A DNA stretch of 64,000 nt from assembly GCA_007922225.1 (NCBI GenBank), contig ML680055.1, positions 5,496,318 through 5,560,317 of the forward strand, written 5' to 3'. Below are positions 23,347-36,692 of the stretch, piece after piece. A program made the position numbers and the translations under genes. The notes under the pieces are model-generated. The model saw nothing but the letters and a program-made list of their open reading frames with translations. It was not told where the DNA came from and made no database searches. Source of the DNA: Emydura subglobosa (taxonomy: Eukaryota; Chordata; Testudines; Chelidae). Positions within the stretch are counted from its first letter, which is position 1, and each line of letters begins with the position of its first letter.

Positions 23347-26300
23347 TTTGATGACAGAGTGGTTAAAAACTCCTGCACGTTCCATCCTCTACCTCCCCCA
23401 TCCCCGCTAGCGCTGCTGGAGCTACCCCACTGGGTAACTGGGGGGGGGGGGGGCAAGTTTTGCTCCCAGTTATTCCAGGCTGACAGCGGCGTATCCAGGA
23501 TCAGAACTTGGCCCTGTGCACGTCTCCGATCTCAGCAGTCCCCTTCTGCTCCCTCCCACCGTTGAGTGTTTTGTATTTAGCAAAGGCTCCTACTGGAATT
23601 CTCCAAGCCCTTGTGCAGAACCTCCCCCACACACTAACCCATCACCCCAATCAAGGGACCTAGTGTCACTTAACGCTCAGACAGAACTCCCAGCCCAGTG
23701 CAAAATCCCTACGCTAGCTGCTTGGCTGTCTGACTCCCATATCGTTATCCTAGCCTTTGCGTTTAATTAGCCAGTGGGGGAGCAGGCCTGGGTGAGGAGG
23801 CAGAAAAATTGCAAATCTCCATGGCATGTTTCACACCAGAAGGTCAATGCAATCCAGCCGGCAGCTTGGCCAGCAGCCAGCTCCACACGGCTGGGATTCC
23901 TGGTAGCAGCAGAACAGATCCAGCTGCACAGCACGTTCGGCTTGGGTTGGTTTCCATTGCATGGCTCCACCTTGATCTCTTAGTGGTTACGAAGCCTGAT
24001 TTTTTTTTTTTGTAGCTCTGCTTATCCTGCACACTCAGCTGGCCCACCACACTGAACAAATCAGCAGCTGGGGATGCACTCATCTTCTTATGAAGGTGTT
24101 CTGCCGAAGGGCTGCTTAAACAATGGCATGTTTGGGACTTATCAAGGGGAACTCTGCCTATTCGAGAGGACCTAGATCCCCTAAGCCAGGTGACCCCCTT
24201 AGTCGAACATTTTCACAGCCTCCTCACATTTACTGTAAGGGTAAAACAAGGTATCAGTGCCAACCGCGCCACGCCAATATTAATGGACGGGTTTCGAGCG
24301 GCTGACAGAGAACGCTTGACCTCGAAGAGTCGGGGTGTGTGGCGAGGGATTTTCTTTGCTTTAGATTGTAATAAGATTTTCAGTGCCTGACGCTCCAGCC
24401 CCTCCTGATTGCCTCTGTGACTCCCCCGGGGTTGTGACCCACTCGTTAAAAAGCCATTGCCCTGGATGAAGGGATATACCCACTCCGCTTGGAAGGCAGG
24501 ACACCTGCTCACAGGTGGGTTGGCATTTCACTGAGAAATCAAGCTTCAGTGTCTCCATTTCCACATGAAACCCAGTCGGGGGTTCATGATCTCAGCCCCG
24601 CGGGGGAGGCGTGTTCACTCTGAGGCACTGGAGAAATGCAAAGCGGTATCTTTGTCTGGCACCGCAAAGCCCATCAAACCAGACGAAAAGGACCCTGGAG
24701 TGACAGCCATTTCACGTGAAGCGTGGTATTCCCACTACAGAGCGCAATACGGGATGTGAATGCGAGGGAAAGGAGCACCTTTCACAGCGCCGCAGCCTCT
24801 GGATCAGGAGCTGAGCTCACCCTCTGCTTCCCCTGGACAATGGACTCTTCAAAACAAGTAAGGAAAACAGCTTCCCTCCGACAGGTGTTTATACAAAGGA
24901 GCTGTCTGGAGGGGGGGAAAAAATAACTAAGATAAGGAGCATTTCTGCTGCGTTCAGCACACAGCAAACAGCTGAGCATGCAGTTCAGATGATAAGTCAG
25001 CAATTATTGTTATTAATTGGGGGCCTATTCATGTAATGAGACAATTCACAGATCTGATCTGCTGCTTGTTCCTCTGCAGCACGACCCTGAACGCAGAACT
25101 CGCCTGCCACGGTTTATAATATACAGTGCACTTTTGTAATCCCCGTGTGCAAACAGACTCGCACTGGAAAAGCACAGACTGAGCGTGTATCAGGAATCAA
25201 ATGGTTAGTACCCTCGCCACTAGATCAGCCAACTCTCACTCAAGCTCCAGCCCAGAAACTCCACTGCTTAGCACTATGGGAACGCCCTCTCCCATCCCCA
25301 CGTGCTCCCTTCCAGCCCCAGCCCGGCCCCCCAGTACACCCGCTATGCTGGGAGCTCAGAGGGGCAGTGCAGGGCCATGTGTGTCTGTCCTATGCTCTGT
25401 CTGCTTTGGGAGGATTTTATCCTGGCTGGTTGTGGTGCCTATATGACCCCCAGTACACCATTAGAGTGACATGTAGGGGCCAGGGTGGGAACCAGGGTTG
25501 GCTCCCAGAAAGGAGGAGTCAGTCAGTCTCGGTGTGTCTTTAGGGTGCATGACTCACTGTGTCAACCGTTGCTGCGAAACACCAGGAAAGCCACCCCGGC
25601 TCCCTCGCTGTTAAAAAAAAAAAATCAGGCCTTCTCTTGCCAGCAGACAGAGCAAAAGCCATCCGCGAATTGGTTGCAACACAAGGAGATGCCAGCTCAC
25701 ACAGCGCCACCCCCGCCGCATGCTGCCTGCCTTGCAAAGCAAGCCAAACAAGCAGCAGGCACAGGAAAACCCGCCTGGTGCCGAGCCACGGCTTAGCAGC
25801 CGTGCCAGACTGTTACTTCCACCTCACTGGCTGTTCCCACCACCTGTTCACTGCTGGAATCCCAAAGGGGCCAGAGAACGCAGGGGATTGTTCAGAGAGT
25901 TTCCCTGTAACAGGGAAATCTCCCATATGTAAAGGGACCACTCAGTGCAAGGAAAAATTGATTTACTCACAAGACTGCAGGCTGGGAACTCGCTGCTTTC
26001 TCAAAGTGCATCACAGCAGAGCGAGGGGGAAACCCCACAGACAAAACCGGAAATCTGGGAGAGGTGGAGCATGGCTCCAACGCCATGTACTCTGAGTAAC
26101 CCTGCTATCCCCTTGATGACCATTTCACTACATGCCCCCTCTCAAAAGATAAAGTCATTTTGGGGGCAGGGCTGAGTTTCTTGCCATCATTCACGTTATA
26201 ACCAACTAGTAGCTGAAAGGCCCTACCAGCACGTGGGTATTATTTGTAAAGTCAAGTTAAAAAAAAAAAAGCTAAAAATAGCTGATAACTTGAAAATTGG

Positions 26301-27459
26301 ACGGTAGCAGATTGCAAATCCCATCTGTGTGGTCTCTCATACAACCAATGAGCTTGTTGCATGCAAATTAGCTGTAGAAGTAGGATAGCGATCCGCCGAG
26401 TTTTTATCCATAACACAATATCCTAGGACAAACGCCATGGCATAGATACGCGCCTTATTACCTCTGTACACCACACCGGTGTCATTCATAAAGTCAAAGT
26501 GCCTGAGAACTTACCAACTGGATGGTAATGAACCGTAAGAGCCAGTGATGATTCAACCTGATGGTATTCCGAACAAAAAACAAAAAGAGCTTTCAGTTTA
26601 TAATGACTCCCATGTCGTCACACGGACTCCACCTATAGATGATTAATGCTTGAGTGACACAGAAAGGGTTAATCCTGGAATCTTTTTATATAGATGGACC
26701 ATCACTGCTGCATGGGATGGAACAGTTCCCATAGCCCAGTGGCGAATGCATCTTGGATCTGAGGACTCCACCTTTAAAAAGGAGGAATCTGCCTCGAGGC
26801 ATGCGGCATGTTGCAGAGGGGATACATTCTGGTTCCCTCTAGGGTGGCTGTTCTCTTCATCGAGGACAAACGTTGCTTCCTCTGGGACTGTGCGGTTGCT
26901 CTCAGTATAGGGAAAGACATGAGCATGGGGCAGGTGTCCGACACGTGGACTAAAGAACAACTAAGGCCAAAGGTGCAGTAAATGCTCAGCTGCTGGAGGT
27001 GGGCAGTCTAGTGCGAATACTTACCCTGGAACAGAGCCTCTGGACAGGCCAAGGCCCCAAATTCGAATGTCTTCATGTCATAACCTTACATAGAAAGAAG
27101 AACAATTTTCAGCCCTTCTCTAGGCATCCCATCAGAGCCAAGTGTGAGCCACAGATTCTGAAACAGCTTGGACCATGGCTCAGCCTGGCTGCCCGGCGAA
27201 GTTCAGCTGCACCCACTGTCAGCAGAGAGCATTGTCTGTAGCATAGACAAGGCGACGGAGGCAGAGCTGGGAAAACACATTCCCCTCCCTCCAGACCCGG
27301 GATCAGACCCCTACGCTTAGCTCCCACATCTCAGGTCCTGTCCCCAGGCCACTGCTCCAGCAGGGTGTAGGAGCTGGAACTCTGCCACAAGAGGCCAGGG
27401 GAAAGCTGAAAGCACAGGCACCCAGGGCAGCACCTCCTGCTCACCATGCAGTACAGAAT
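23347..27459. other. long stretch without a recognised gene
   Basis: A G run (14) lies at 23440-23453. Homopolymer runs of T lie near 24000 and of A near 25613 and 26258. The stretch 26270-26640 is AT-rich and looks different from its neighbours, but I could not assign it. No exon or RNA gene was supported. Confidence 0.4.
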
Positions 27460-27467
27460 CTTAATCC

Positions 27468-27668
27468 CAGGGCCATTTTAAGACCTGCGTAGGCCCTAGG
27501 CACACTTGCCTTCGTAGGCCCCCCCGACCAAAATAACTAATTTGATTTTAAGCTATTAATAAATAGTTTTTTAAATAAAAATAAAAAATTATATCTAGAA
27601 AATTTTTTCGTACGCCCTGAAAGTTTCGTAGGCCCTAAGCACTGTGCCTATTGGATAATACGGCCCGG
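27468..27668. mobile_element. AT-rich hAT-type MITE, 201 bp, with 8-bp target duplication
   Basis: The ends are CAGGGCCATTTTAAG and, on the other strand, CCGGGCCGTATTATCC. The flanking octamers are CTTAATCC (27460-27467) and CTTAACCC (27669-27676), 7 of 8 identical. An 8-bp target duplication is diagnostic of hAT elements. Confidence 0.75.
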
Positions 27669-27679
27669 CTTAACCCTTA

Positions 27680-28314
27680 AACTGCCCATTCTCCTGGAAG
27701 ATCCTGGGGACTGGAATCTGTAGAAGGGGGTGACCTAATGTTCCCGTTTGAATTTGGCTGCACTGAGAGAATCCCAGGTAACGGAAAGAGATCATCACAA
27801 CCGCCTTCTTCAAATCTGTTCTGGAGCAGCCTGCCAAGGGGAGCAGCGGGGGCAAAAAGCCTAATTGGCTTCAAGACTGTGACTGCTAGCAGCAATGTCT
27901 CCAGTGGCTGGTGCTGGGGCACTCGATGGGCAGGGCTCTGTGTTACTACAGTGAATTCTTTCCCAGGTGTCTGGCTGGTGGGTCTTGCCCACATGATCAG
28001 GGTTTAACTGATCACCGTATTTGGGGTTGGGAAGGAATTTTCCCCCCAGGGCAGATTGGCAGAGACCCTGGGGGGGTTTCGCCTTCCTCTGCATCATGGG
28101 GCTCGGGTCCCTTGCAGGTTTCGACTAGGGTAAACGGTGGATTCTCTGTAACTTGGAGTCTTTAAACCATGATTTGAGGACTTCAGTAACTCAGCCAGAG
28201 GTGAGGGGTCTATTGCAGGAGTGTGGGGGTGAGGTTCTGTAGCCTGCAATCTGCAGGAGGTCAGACTAGCTGATCATGATGGTCCCTTCTGACTGTAAAG
28301 TCTATGAGTCTAAA
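27680..28314 (+). mobile_element. CR1 3' end, plus strand
   Basis: It contains 'tttcccaggtgtctggctgg', 'aaggaattttcccccca', 'gcagattggcagagaccc' and the end 'aggaggtcagactagctgat' followed by 'ctatgagtct', all typical of the CR1 3' untranslated region and tail. No coding frame is left. Confidence 0.85.
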
Positions 28315-28758
28315 TTCCTCCCAAGCCCCCGTTGCAGGGGCTTAACACCGGAACAGATCGGGAATGCAGAATCTCTCTTCTCCAGACTGCTCCAAGCTGG
28401 CAGGGCCAGAAAGCAGCTAGAGAAAGGCTGGAGGAGGAACACTCCTCGCAGACAACAGCGGTGGCATGGGCAGAGGGGGATTTTAATCACATTCCCAGCT
28501 GGAGGCAGCCTCAGCTCATTACTGTGAGGTCTCCCCTGGGAAGGGAGTAGGCAGGAGGCAGGTGACTGCAATAAGCAGAAGCATTAGTAATCTCAGACCA
28601 AGCAGAAAGGCCTCTCTCTCTCTCCTCCCACCCAACAAGAGGTTCCTTCTGCCAGTTAGCTGTTTAGCAGCATGTCCTCATCTCCAGCCTCCTGCGCTGG
28701 GAAAGCACGAGGGCTTTAGAGGAAAGAGATGGAGACATTCCATTACCGTGGCCTCTAA
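28315..28758. other. no gene recognised
   Basis: Nothing assignable. Confidence 0.4.
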
Positions 28759-28850
28759 GGGGCTGTCTACGCTGCAGTTAAATAGGCCCTTGAGCCCGAA
28801 TCAGCTGGGATGGGCCAGCCGTGGGTTTTTAATTGCAGTGTGGACATAAT
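28759..28850. mobile_element. short Harbinger-type MITE remnant
   Basis: It begins 'ggggctgtctacgctgcag' and ends 'aattgcagtgtggacataat', an inverted pair. The interior 'gggccagccgtgggtttt' matches the MITE at 54940-55180. Confidence 0.65.
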
Positions 28851-28984
28851 CTGAGGTCTGGGCTTGCAGACCTGCACATAACTCAGCAGTCAGCCAGACC
28901 CTGATGCCTCCCAGAGACTGGGACACAGGAAGAGGTGGGCATGGAGGCCAAGTAAGCATTATATTGAGACTGCCCTGCTTGGCA

Positions 28985-29060
28985 GACAGGTTGTTGGTTG
29001 GTGCAAGGGACTGGGGGGGTCAGGACTCCTGGGTTCTATTCCTAGCTCTGGCTCGGACCC
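28985..29060 (+). repeat. SINE fragment, plus
   Basis: 'gtcaggactcctgggttcta' and 'ttcctagctctggctc' are SINE head wording. Confidence 0.5.
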
Positions 29061-32000
29061 CCAGTGCTAACATTGATTTCCCACACCATGGAAGATGATC
29101 TGTAGAAAGCTGAGGGCAATAGACAGCCTGCACGGGGCAGACTAACCTAATGAGGTTATATATTGCACCAGCCTGACAATACTTCCCATCTCAAATCACC
29201 CCTATCTCCTCTCTGCCCTCAACCAGTTACCAACCCCTCTGGCACTGCCTGCAGGCTGACGTGATGCTAAGGAAACAGCCATGGAGTAAGGCTAAATGGG
29301 ACTGGAGGCAGCAATGTTTCAGGGTCCATCAGGCAGACTCACTCTCTGCCTGACTTGGGGGCCGGATTCCCCACTGCCAGGCACATCAGAACAGCAGCAT
29401 TTTTCTCCTGTTTTGCACAGGTGTAAATAATGCAAGATGCCAGGCAGGCCCTCCAAATCCTCGCCCTGTCTCCACAGCTAGGGCATCCTCAGATGTGCAT
29501 GCACCCTCTTTTGCTGCTGTGCCTCCAGCTCCCTGCCACCTCTGGATTGGGGGAGCCTAAATGGCAAGAGCCTGCATCGTTTGCTCAGTGCAGGGCTTTG
29601 TCACTAGCGTTCAGGAGTGGGGCTGTGACAGCCACTGGCGCTGGACTGACCCCGGAATCTCCAGAGCTACTCCAGTTTGAGCTAAAGAGCCGGTCTCACA
29701 GCCACCATGCATCAGGTCCAGAGGGAGACCCAAAACATGCACGGACCAGGGGATCTGCCTGAAGCAGGAGGGAAAAGTAGAATGACTCATCTACCTCACT
29801 CTCTGCAAAACAATCACATGCACACAGTCTCCAGCTGGATGCACAGCCCTGCCACAGAGGGTGGCCTCTCACCTTCACACGTGAAACCACCCCAGCGTCT
29901 GGCCAGAGCCCTACGTGGCCCAAGCACAGGGCTGCAGCTGGGTGCATAGATCACAGGAGGTGAGGTGTTAAAGGAAGGTAGGATGGGATGGGCCAATGAC
30001 TGGTGTGAAGCTTGGAGGGAAGTGATTACATACACGGGTCAGCTGGGAGGCAGGGCGAGCAGAGGTGTTCAGCATTTATTTTTAGGGCAAGGCAGAGCTG
30101 CTGTGACTCTGTTTGGGTCAGGAGCAGAATCTTGGCTTCTCCTGTCCCTTCTAATGGGGCTCCCTCATGGGCTAAGTTTACCTTGTACATCACTACATGG
30201 CAAGGGGCTCCCCTGCAGTGGTCTGAGACTGCATCACCCCTAGGAGCTCCTAGGCCTCTCCAGCCCCTGGAAAGCTGGCAGAGGTACTCAGCGGGACTGA
30301 GGTGAGTGAGACACGGGCTAGCTCCATGTACCTTGCCCTAATGCTAGTAAAATAATCCACCAGCCGGTTAGCAAACAGAGGAAGAGCTGTGCACATGCGT
30401 CATCTCGCTCCTGACCTTCAGTGTAATTAACAGCCCAGGCCAACCGACCCCACCTGTGCTCCATGCCCAGCTCACATTCCCTCTCCCGTGCCAGACCACA
30501 GCCTGGCCTGAGACTGGAGTGTGGTGCCCAGTTGATGGATCCACGCTGATGGATGCAGCAGAACGAACCTGAGTGGAGCAGAACAGAATCGAGACAAGCC
30601 ATGCCCCAGTTCTGTGCACTGAGGCAGAGATCCCCTTATTCAGCTCAGACCCAGGCCCCCTCGCACAGTGTCTAAGACGAGGCCTTTTTAGTTCATGCCA
30701 TCAGTGTAATAGGTGTGTTCCTAAGCCCACTGACACCCCCGCTGGAGCCCATCTTGTCTTAGTAAGCAGCTGCCTGGCGTGGTCTGTAGCTTTTAGAGAA
30801 GAAATTCAATCTATATTTTAATGAGGTTTTATTTCTCCCCCAGTGGAGAGAAGCTGGCACCAAATTACCTTCACTGCTATATTTGGAAAGCCAGTTTGAC
30901 TAACGGGCCTTCCTAATACCCCCCAGCATATGGAGCGGGTTGGCAATTTCATGGCCCACGGTTTCACGTCACGATGTACGGACAGCGACTTTTCAGCCCT
31001 GCCGTGCAGCACTTTGGCAGGGGGCCACTGAAAAATCAAAGACCGATCAAGAGATGGCCAGAGAAGGGATGTAGGAAGCCACTGGGACTAGCTTCCTGGC
31101 CCACGGCTGTCCACATCACACACCGCCAGCTTTCCAACTGGGGCGACCGAGCCAAAGGGGCTAGCTGGTCTCAGATCTCTTACAACATCAGAAAAGTGTC
31201 CTGTCCCTGGACCACCTAATGGCAAGAGATCCAGGCAAGCGGCCACAGGGGATTGGTGCCTTCCTTACCAGTTTCCTTGCTGCTTCCTGCCCCCCTGGGG
31301 ACACAGCAAGGAACCACCAGGCCCTGTGTGTTTGCAGGCCCGCCTGTCAGCACTGCAAGGGTAGTGGTCTCAGCAGCTGTGTGCCGAGGGAAAAGCCATC
31401 GCCGCGCCCTGTCTGCCAGGACTCTGCTTCGCCTTGATAACCAGACCCGGCCCACCAGCACGGCCTCTCGCTCCCAGCCCCGCTTTCTCATGTGTCAACC
31501 CACGTACTCACTTCTGGCCTGGGTTTAGCGGCTCCTCCCCCCCTAGCAGAGGGGGCAGGGCTTTAGTGTTGCAGGGGGGGGGGGCCGAGACCTGCCGGCC
31601 CCAACTCTGCAAGTAGTACCCACGCTGCCCCCCACAGAGCCCTGTCCACCTGCCCCCCGTCACACACAAGGAGAGAAGCCCCCAGAGCGTGAACAGGGGA
31701 GAGCTGCATGGCTCAGGCACACAGCTGGTGGGGCTCTGGTTCTTAGAGCAGGCGGTTAAACATCTTTCAATACGTCCCCTCACCCCCCAGGGCAGATTCC
31801 TCCCCTGCCCTGCCGGGACTTGAGTGTAAAACGCAAGATTGATCCTAGGAGGGACTAAATCAGGACAGATCTCCAGACCTAGATTCCTATGGGGTGGGAA
31901 GGGGCTTGATCATTTGGTGGAGCTGTCTCCTTCGGCTAATGGGTCTGCCCTCCCACCAGTCCCCGCCACCCTCCTGCATGCCTGGGGCTGCCCCACTCCA

Positions 32001-32864
32001 ACCTAAATTGTGTCTCCGGCACAGGCGTGAGAGCAGAGGAGTCAAGCAGCTGCACTGAGGGGGAGCGAGGAGTTAGGAGCGTGTTGTTCTAGGGGCGGCA
32101 GGCTCCTTCTCCCTACCCTTCGTGGTTATGGGCTGTAGGCGGCTGTCCAGCGAGGGGATTGCAATAGAAGGCAGGGGTGGGGTGGGTAGATGGAGAGAGC
32201 AGTCAAATGAGATACCCAGGGAAAGGCCGGGATGGGGAATCAGTTAAGCAGCGGGACCCATACAGACTGGGAGTGCCTGGCGGATAGGACACACCTGCAT
32301 CCACCGTGCTTCCAGGGGATGTGGGGTTCCGATGGAATGTCTCCTAGGCCCCTGGTTGTTCTTCAATCTCCCCCCAGCCCCCTGGCTTATTATAGCACTC
32401 GGATTTTGACCCAGCCTGGTAGACGCGCAATGTGAGTCATGAAGGGCAGGGTGGTGACTTCCCGCTCCCATTGCTTGGGGTGTAGGGTTGTTTGCATGGG
32501 GGTCTAACACACCCAGGTGGGCTGTGGTGCAGAGACTTTGCCAAGAAGCTGCTCTGACCCGTTGCCAGTCCCTGCTGGGAGTGGAGACAGAAGAGGGGTG
32601 GCCAGAAGCCAATGAAAGCCTGCGGCTGGCTCACAGCTCAGAGCTACAGGTATAAGGACCAGCCCAGGAAGAGCGGCTGATGAGTTACACGTGGTACTGG
32701 CCTTCCAGCCGCAGGCCAGCTGATGTTGCTGCCCAGCCTTCAGTGAGAGCTGAGGACAGTTTTGACCCCGTATATTGCCCGTCGCACATACTCCAGCCCC
32801 CTCTGATGGCTCACGGACCGTTAGAGTACCTCTCCACAGCCAAATAAACCCAGTGGTAGCAAGT
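29061..32864. other. long intergenic stretch without a recognised gene
   Basis: A palindromic repeat fragment may lie near 29355-29430 ('gccggattccccactgcc' and 'acaggtgtaaataatgc'). Otherwise there is no exon, RNA gene or clear element. A G run lies near 31576. Confidence 0.4.
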
Positions 32865-33107
32865 CTCAGAGCCCAGGTCAACTGACTCAGGTTCCCGGGG
32901 CTGGCACACCAGGGCGAAGAATAGCCGTGTAGACATGCCTGCTCAGGCTGGAGCCTGGGCTCTGAAACCTAGCACGGGGGGTGTGGCTCAGAGCCTTGTC
33001 TACACTGCTATTGTTAGCCCCAGAGCCCAGGTCACTTGCTTTGGGATCTGAGACATGCAGCTGCGGGGTTTTTTGTTTGTTTTTTTTTGCTATGTGGATG
33101 TACCGTT
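32865..33107. mobile_element. Harbinger-type MITE, left end lost
   Basis: 'ttgtctacactgctattgtt' and 'gtgtagacatgcc' with 'ctggagcctgggctctga' are MITE wording. It ends 'gctatgtggatgtacc' before GTTAG. Confidence 0.6.
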
Positions 33108-35239
33108 AGTGCCTCAGTCTGAAATCCTCAGCAGTGCTGTTCCAGACCTGGTGTGTCAGGGGGTCACATAGCTCGGGGACAGCATTTCACTTCTAGCATT
33201 GCCGTTCCAATCCAGCCTAGTGGGAATGGCTGTATATAAGCCTCCATCGCATGGCTGTGTGGTAGCATCTGGACAGGGCCCTACGGACTATGTAGGATGC
33301 TGGGATCACATGCCGCAGAAGGACGCACTAAGAATATATCCAACTCTGTGTCTCAGGTTTTTCTGTCAATGGCAATCCAACTTACAGGGTCCCAACACCT
33401 GCTACCACTGGGCAGGGGGGGCAACGCTGTTGTTATTTGTATTATGGTAGCACCCAAAGAGGAAAGGGTCTTGTGTAAGTAGGGATGGTTTCTGTGTGTG
33501 TCTGTCTATGGATGCCCTTTACTGGCTGGAATCAGAATTCTTCACCTATGCATCATAGGCCCTATACTGCTGAAAGTTAATGGAGATTCTCTTCTAGCTC
33601 ACGTGCGAAGGCCGGTGCCTTTAGAGTTGTGGGATTAGAATCCTCTTCTAGCTGTTGCTATGATGAGTGGCTGTGGCCTGTGTAGGAGAGTAAAGAGTTA
33701 AAAACAGGCCTAAATTACAGGGAATGGGGTCATGGCAAGGGCAAACCTTGTTTCTGTTAATTGTTGTGAATTTTAGTTAGTCTGTTATCTCTCTTCTTCT
33801 TCTCCTCCCTTCCTCGCCATCTGCGCAGGGGATAAATCTGTTGCTATTTCTGTGCAAGGCCTTTTGGTGGGAAAAATGTATTATCTTCCTTCTCCCCCTG
33901 GCATGCCTTTACTTCAGAGAATGTTAGTGTCAAACGAATAGGTTTTAAGGTGATGTGCCTGCCCTCTGTATGGTAATCCTGTAAACTACAAACATGTCCC
34001 GTGCCAGGTCTGGTTGTTCTTCCACTTCCTTCGCAGACATGAAAACAATAATAGATTTCCCAGTTTGGGTGACTTTTGCATCAGGCTATGGGAGCTGAGG
34101 TGGGGGAGACCCCAAAGGGAACGAACACCAAGGGTGAAATCCTGGCTTTATTGATGTTACTGGCAAGACTCCCCTTCATTTCAATGGGCCCAAGGATTTC
34201 CGGTTGGAGAGAGCATGAAATGTTCTTACTTTGAAAAAGAACTGGCCAGTTCTCACCACTCTTGCATAGTCTCCTCTGGAAAACAATGGGCTTCCCGGTT
34301 TGCCGAATGTCACGTTTCCTCAGGTTACCGTAGTAATTCCCTGGCAGAACAACACACACACGCGCACACTTTTTTCCCAGGACCTGGTGTTTTACCGAGG
34401 TTTGTGATCTAAACACAGGAGGTTAATCTAAACAACACTGAAGTTCCCATGATCAGAGGCGGCAGCTAGAAGCCACGGAGTCTCCTCGTCAGACATCTGG
34501 GCATATGAGCCTTCTCCACACTCTGATTTTGCTGCATCTCAAACACAGCAAGGTTTGTGGTTCAAGGTTTGTGTCCACACCTAATGTCCTGTGAAATCAG
34601 GGTCTTGGCTATGAGCAGGGAGAGATTAAACCCTAGTCCAGAGGTCCCCCAGCTGGAAGGGGTGGGGAGGCGTGGACACAGGTAAGGGGGGGGTGCGATG
34701 TTAAAAGTTCGGTGACCGCTGCCCTTGGCGCACCCTGACACAAACCCCATTGTCCTGCTCCTGGATTTGTCCCACCGCCTTGGAGTGCGCTGTCCCTCTC
34801 CCTGCCCACAGAGACTGTAGATGTGTCAGCCCACCCTCCTTCGGGGCAGGGACCATCTAGCACACTAGTGCTTAACTGGCCTGTAATAAACATGATGATT
34901 AGTAACAGCTCAGGAACCAGGCGTGGTCTGGGCCTAGACTGTTCATGTGTTTCAAGAGAAGGTCTCAGAATGAGTTTGTGTGTGTGTATGTGTAATTCCT
35001 TTATGTTTCCCATTATATTTCTTTGCCCTTTCCCTGGCTGGCCTGACTAAATTGGCTGCACCAAGGATGTATTTTTATATTAATCAAAAGGAAAATAATA
35101 ATAATCATAAAGCAATGAAATAACGTATTCCGTCCCTGCTCCGCCACCGCACAGTAGCAATCTGCAAAATGACACTCGACCCAGTAACTGACTGCAATAA
35201 TCAGCAGAGGTGCAGCGCACCGTGCCGAGTGTGTGAGCC
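33108..35239. other. no gene recognised
   Basis: A piece of a dispersed repeat ('cttcatttcaatgggccca') lies near 34170, and a SINE tail fragment near 33430 ('gttgttatttgtattatg'). No gene evidence. Confidence 0.4.
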
Positions 35240-35545
35240 TCGGTGCATGAAATCTGTGCGTGTGCCTGGGCGTGTGAGCTTGTAGCTGTGTTTAGGGGGT
35301 GTGTGTTCAGGTGTCAGTGCAGGGGTTGGGGTGTGACTTTGCATTTGTGTGGGGGCATGTGCACATTTGCGAACCTGTGTCTATTTGCACATGGTGAAGC
35401 TGTGTGTGTGTGTGTGTGTGTGTGTGTATACTTGCACCTCCATGTAAACCTCTGTGTCTGCATGTGGACCAGCGTGTGACAGTCCCATTGCACGTCTGTG
35501 AACCGGGGGGTGTGACATGTGACGGTGTGTGGAGTGTAAGCAGGC
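35240..35545. repeat. degenerate GTGT-rich tract with a pure (TG)14 core
   Basis: The stretch is dominated by 'tgtgtg'-like text, with (TG)14 at 35401-35428. Open frames on both strands are by-products. Confidence 0.85.
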
Positions 35546-35999
35546 CTGTGTGCCGGGGCACAGACTGCCCTCACAGCTCCTTCTCTCTGTCTTGCTAGCT
35601 GGCTCTCATTCGCCTCCCGTCTCCGTGGCAACACATTTTTCACATCCTTTAATGCCTCCAGCCCCTCTCATCTGTTTTGCCTGGAGTTCCGATTCAGAAC
35701 GCCACGTGCGACCTTGGGCTGCGCCGCTCCGGCTGGTGGGGGAGATGACACGCTTAGCCTGAAGGGGAGTGCGTGCTTCCCCCTCACACAGCCCCCCTCT
35801 GCTGGCTCAGAACTCTTCCAGGAGCCGGTCAGCTGGAGCGAGACCTCCTGGTCGTGGGTTCTGGTAGCAACGAAGAGCCCTCTCTGAATAAACTGCTCTG
35901 AACAGGTCCTTGCGAAGAGTCATCTGTGCAGATACTGAGTTTTGCTGAACCTGCCACGGGGGCATCTGGGGGAACCCACGTATGTTCTTGATGCTGAAG
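35546..35999. other. no gene recognised
   Basis: Nothing assignable. Confidence 0.4.
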
Positions 36000-36145
36000 G
36001 GAGTGGTGTCTATTGGTTAGAGTAAGGCACTAGGGGTCAGGTCCCCTGGCTTCTATTTCCGCCTCTGCAATTGACTCACCACGTGACCCATGGCGACTCC
36101 CTTCCCCTCTGTGCTCACCTCATTTGGCATAACGGGGAACATTGA
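36000..36145 (+). repeat. SINE, plus
   Basis: 'gtctattggttagagtaagg', 'ggtcaggtcccctggcttct' and 'cctcatttggcataacgggg' give head, body and tail. Confidence 0.6.
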
Positions 36146-36156
36146 GGGAATTAAAG

Positions 36157-36196
36157 GTATTTAGGCACCTACTCTGGGAGTTAGACACCTAAATAC
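36157..36196. repeat. 40-bp hairpin of the 'ggtatttagg' repeat
   Basis: GGTATTTAGGCACCTA at 36157-36172 pairs, with few mismatches, with TAGACACCTAAATACC at 36181-36196. The loop is about 8 nt. The unit recurs elsewhere in the window. Confidence 0.7.
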
Positions 36197-36692
36197 CCTT
36201 AAAAACCTGGCCCTACACTGATAGTGATATCGCCTGTGCGTTTATCTCAATAAGTCTCGATCTGATGTTCACTGTAATATGAAGCAGCTTCTTTGTGTCC
36301 TTTTGCAGCCGCAGTTCAATGCCTCTCCTGCAGGGAAGGGATTAATTCAGTGATCCCACAGATCTATTCCATCTCTCACCCCAGCATCCTAAACCAATCA
36401 TTGTTACAGCCAAACATGTCTAGCTGTCAGCCTTGGAATTCTCTGTCATTAGAGGCAGACGTTTCTTTGGTGGAACAGAGGGCATTTAGGTCACAAAATG
36501 AGAAGTCCAGAGAACGCTGCAATTTATTTCTGATAACCCAGTGGGAAGCAGAGATCACAGGTACTTATGTGGCCCTTATTACCATAGTATCTGGACGTCT
36601 GACAATCTTTAAAGTATTTATTTCCGTGATACAGGTTAGTGAAGTTCTACTGTCTCCATTTTGTGGGTGGAGTACTGAGGCAGAGACGCTAA

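Noticed and set aside
26270..26640. AT-rich stretch with unusual composition, considered as an insertion or a mitochondrial copy
   Set aside because: No mitochondrial gene text, terminal repeats or target duplication could be recognised.
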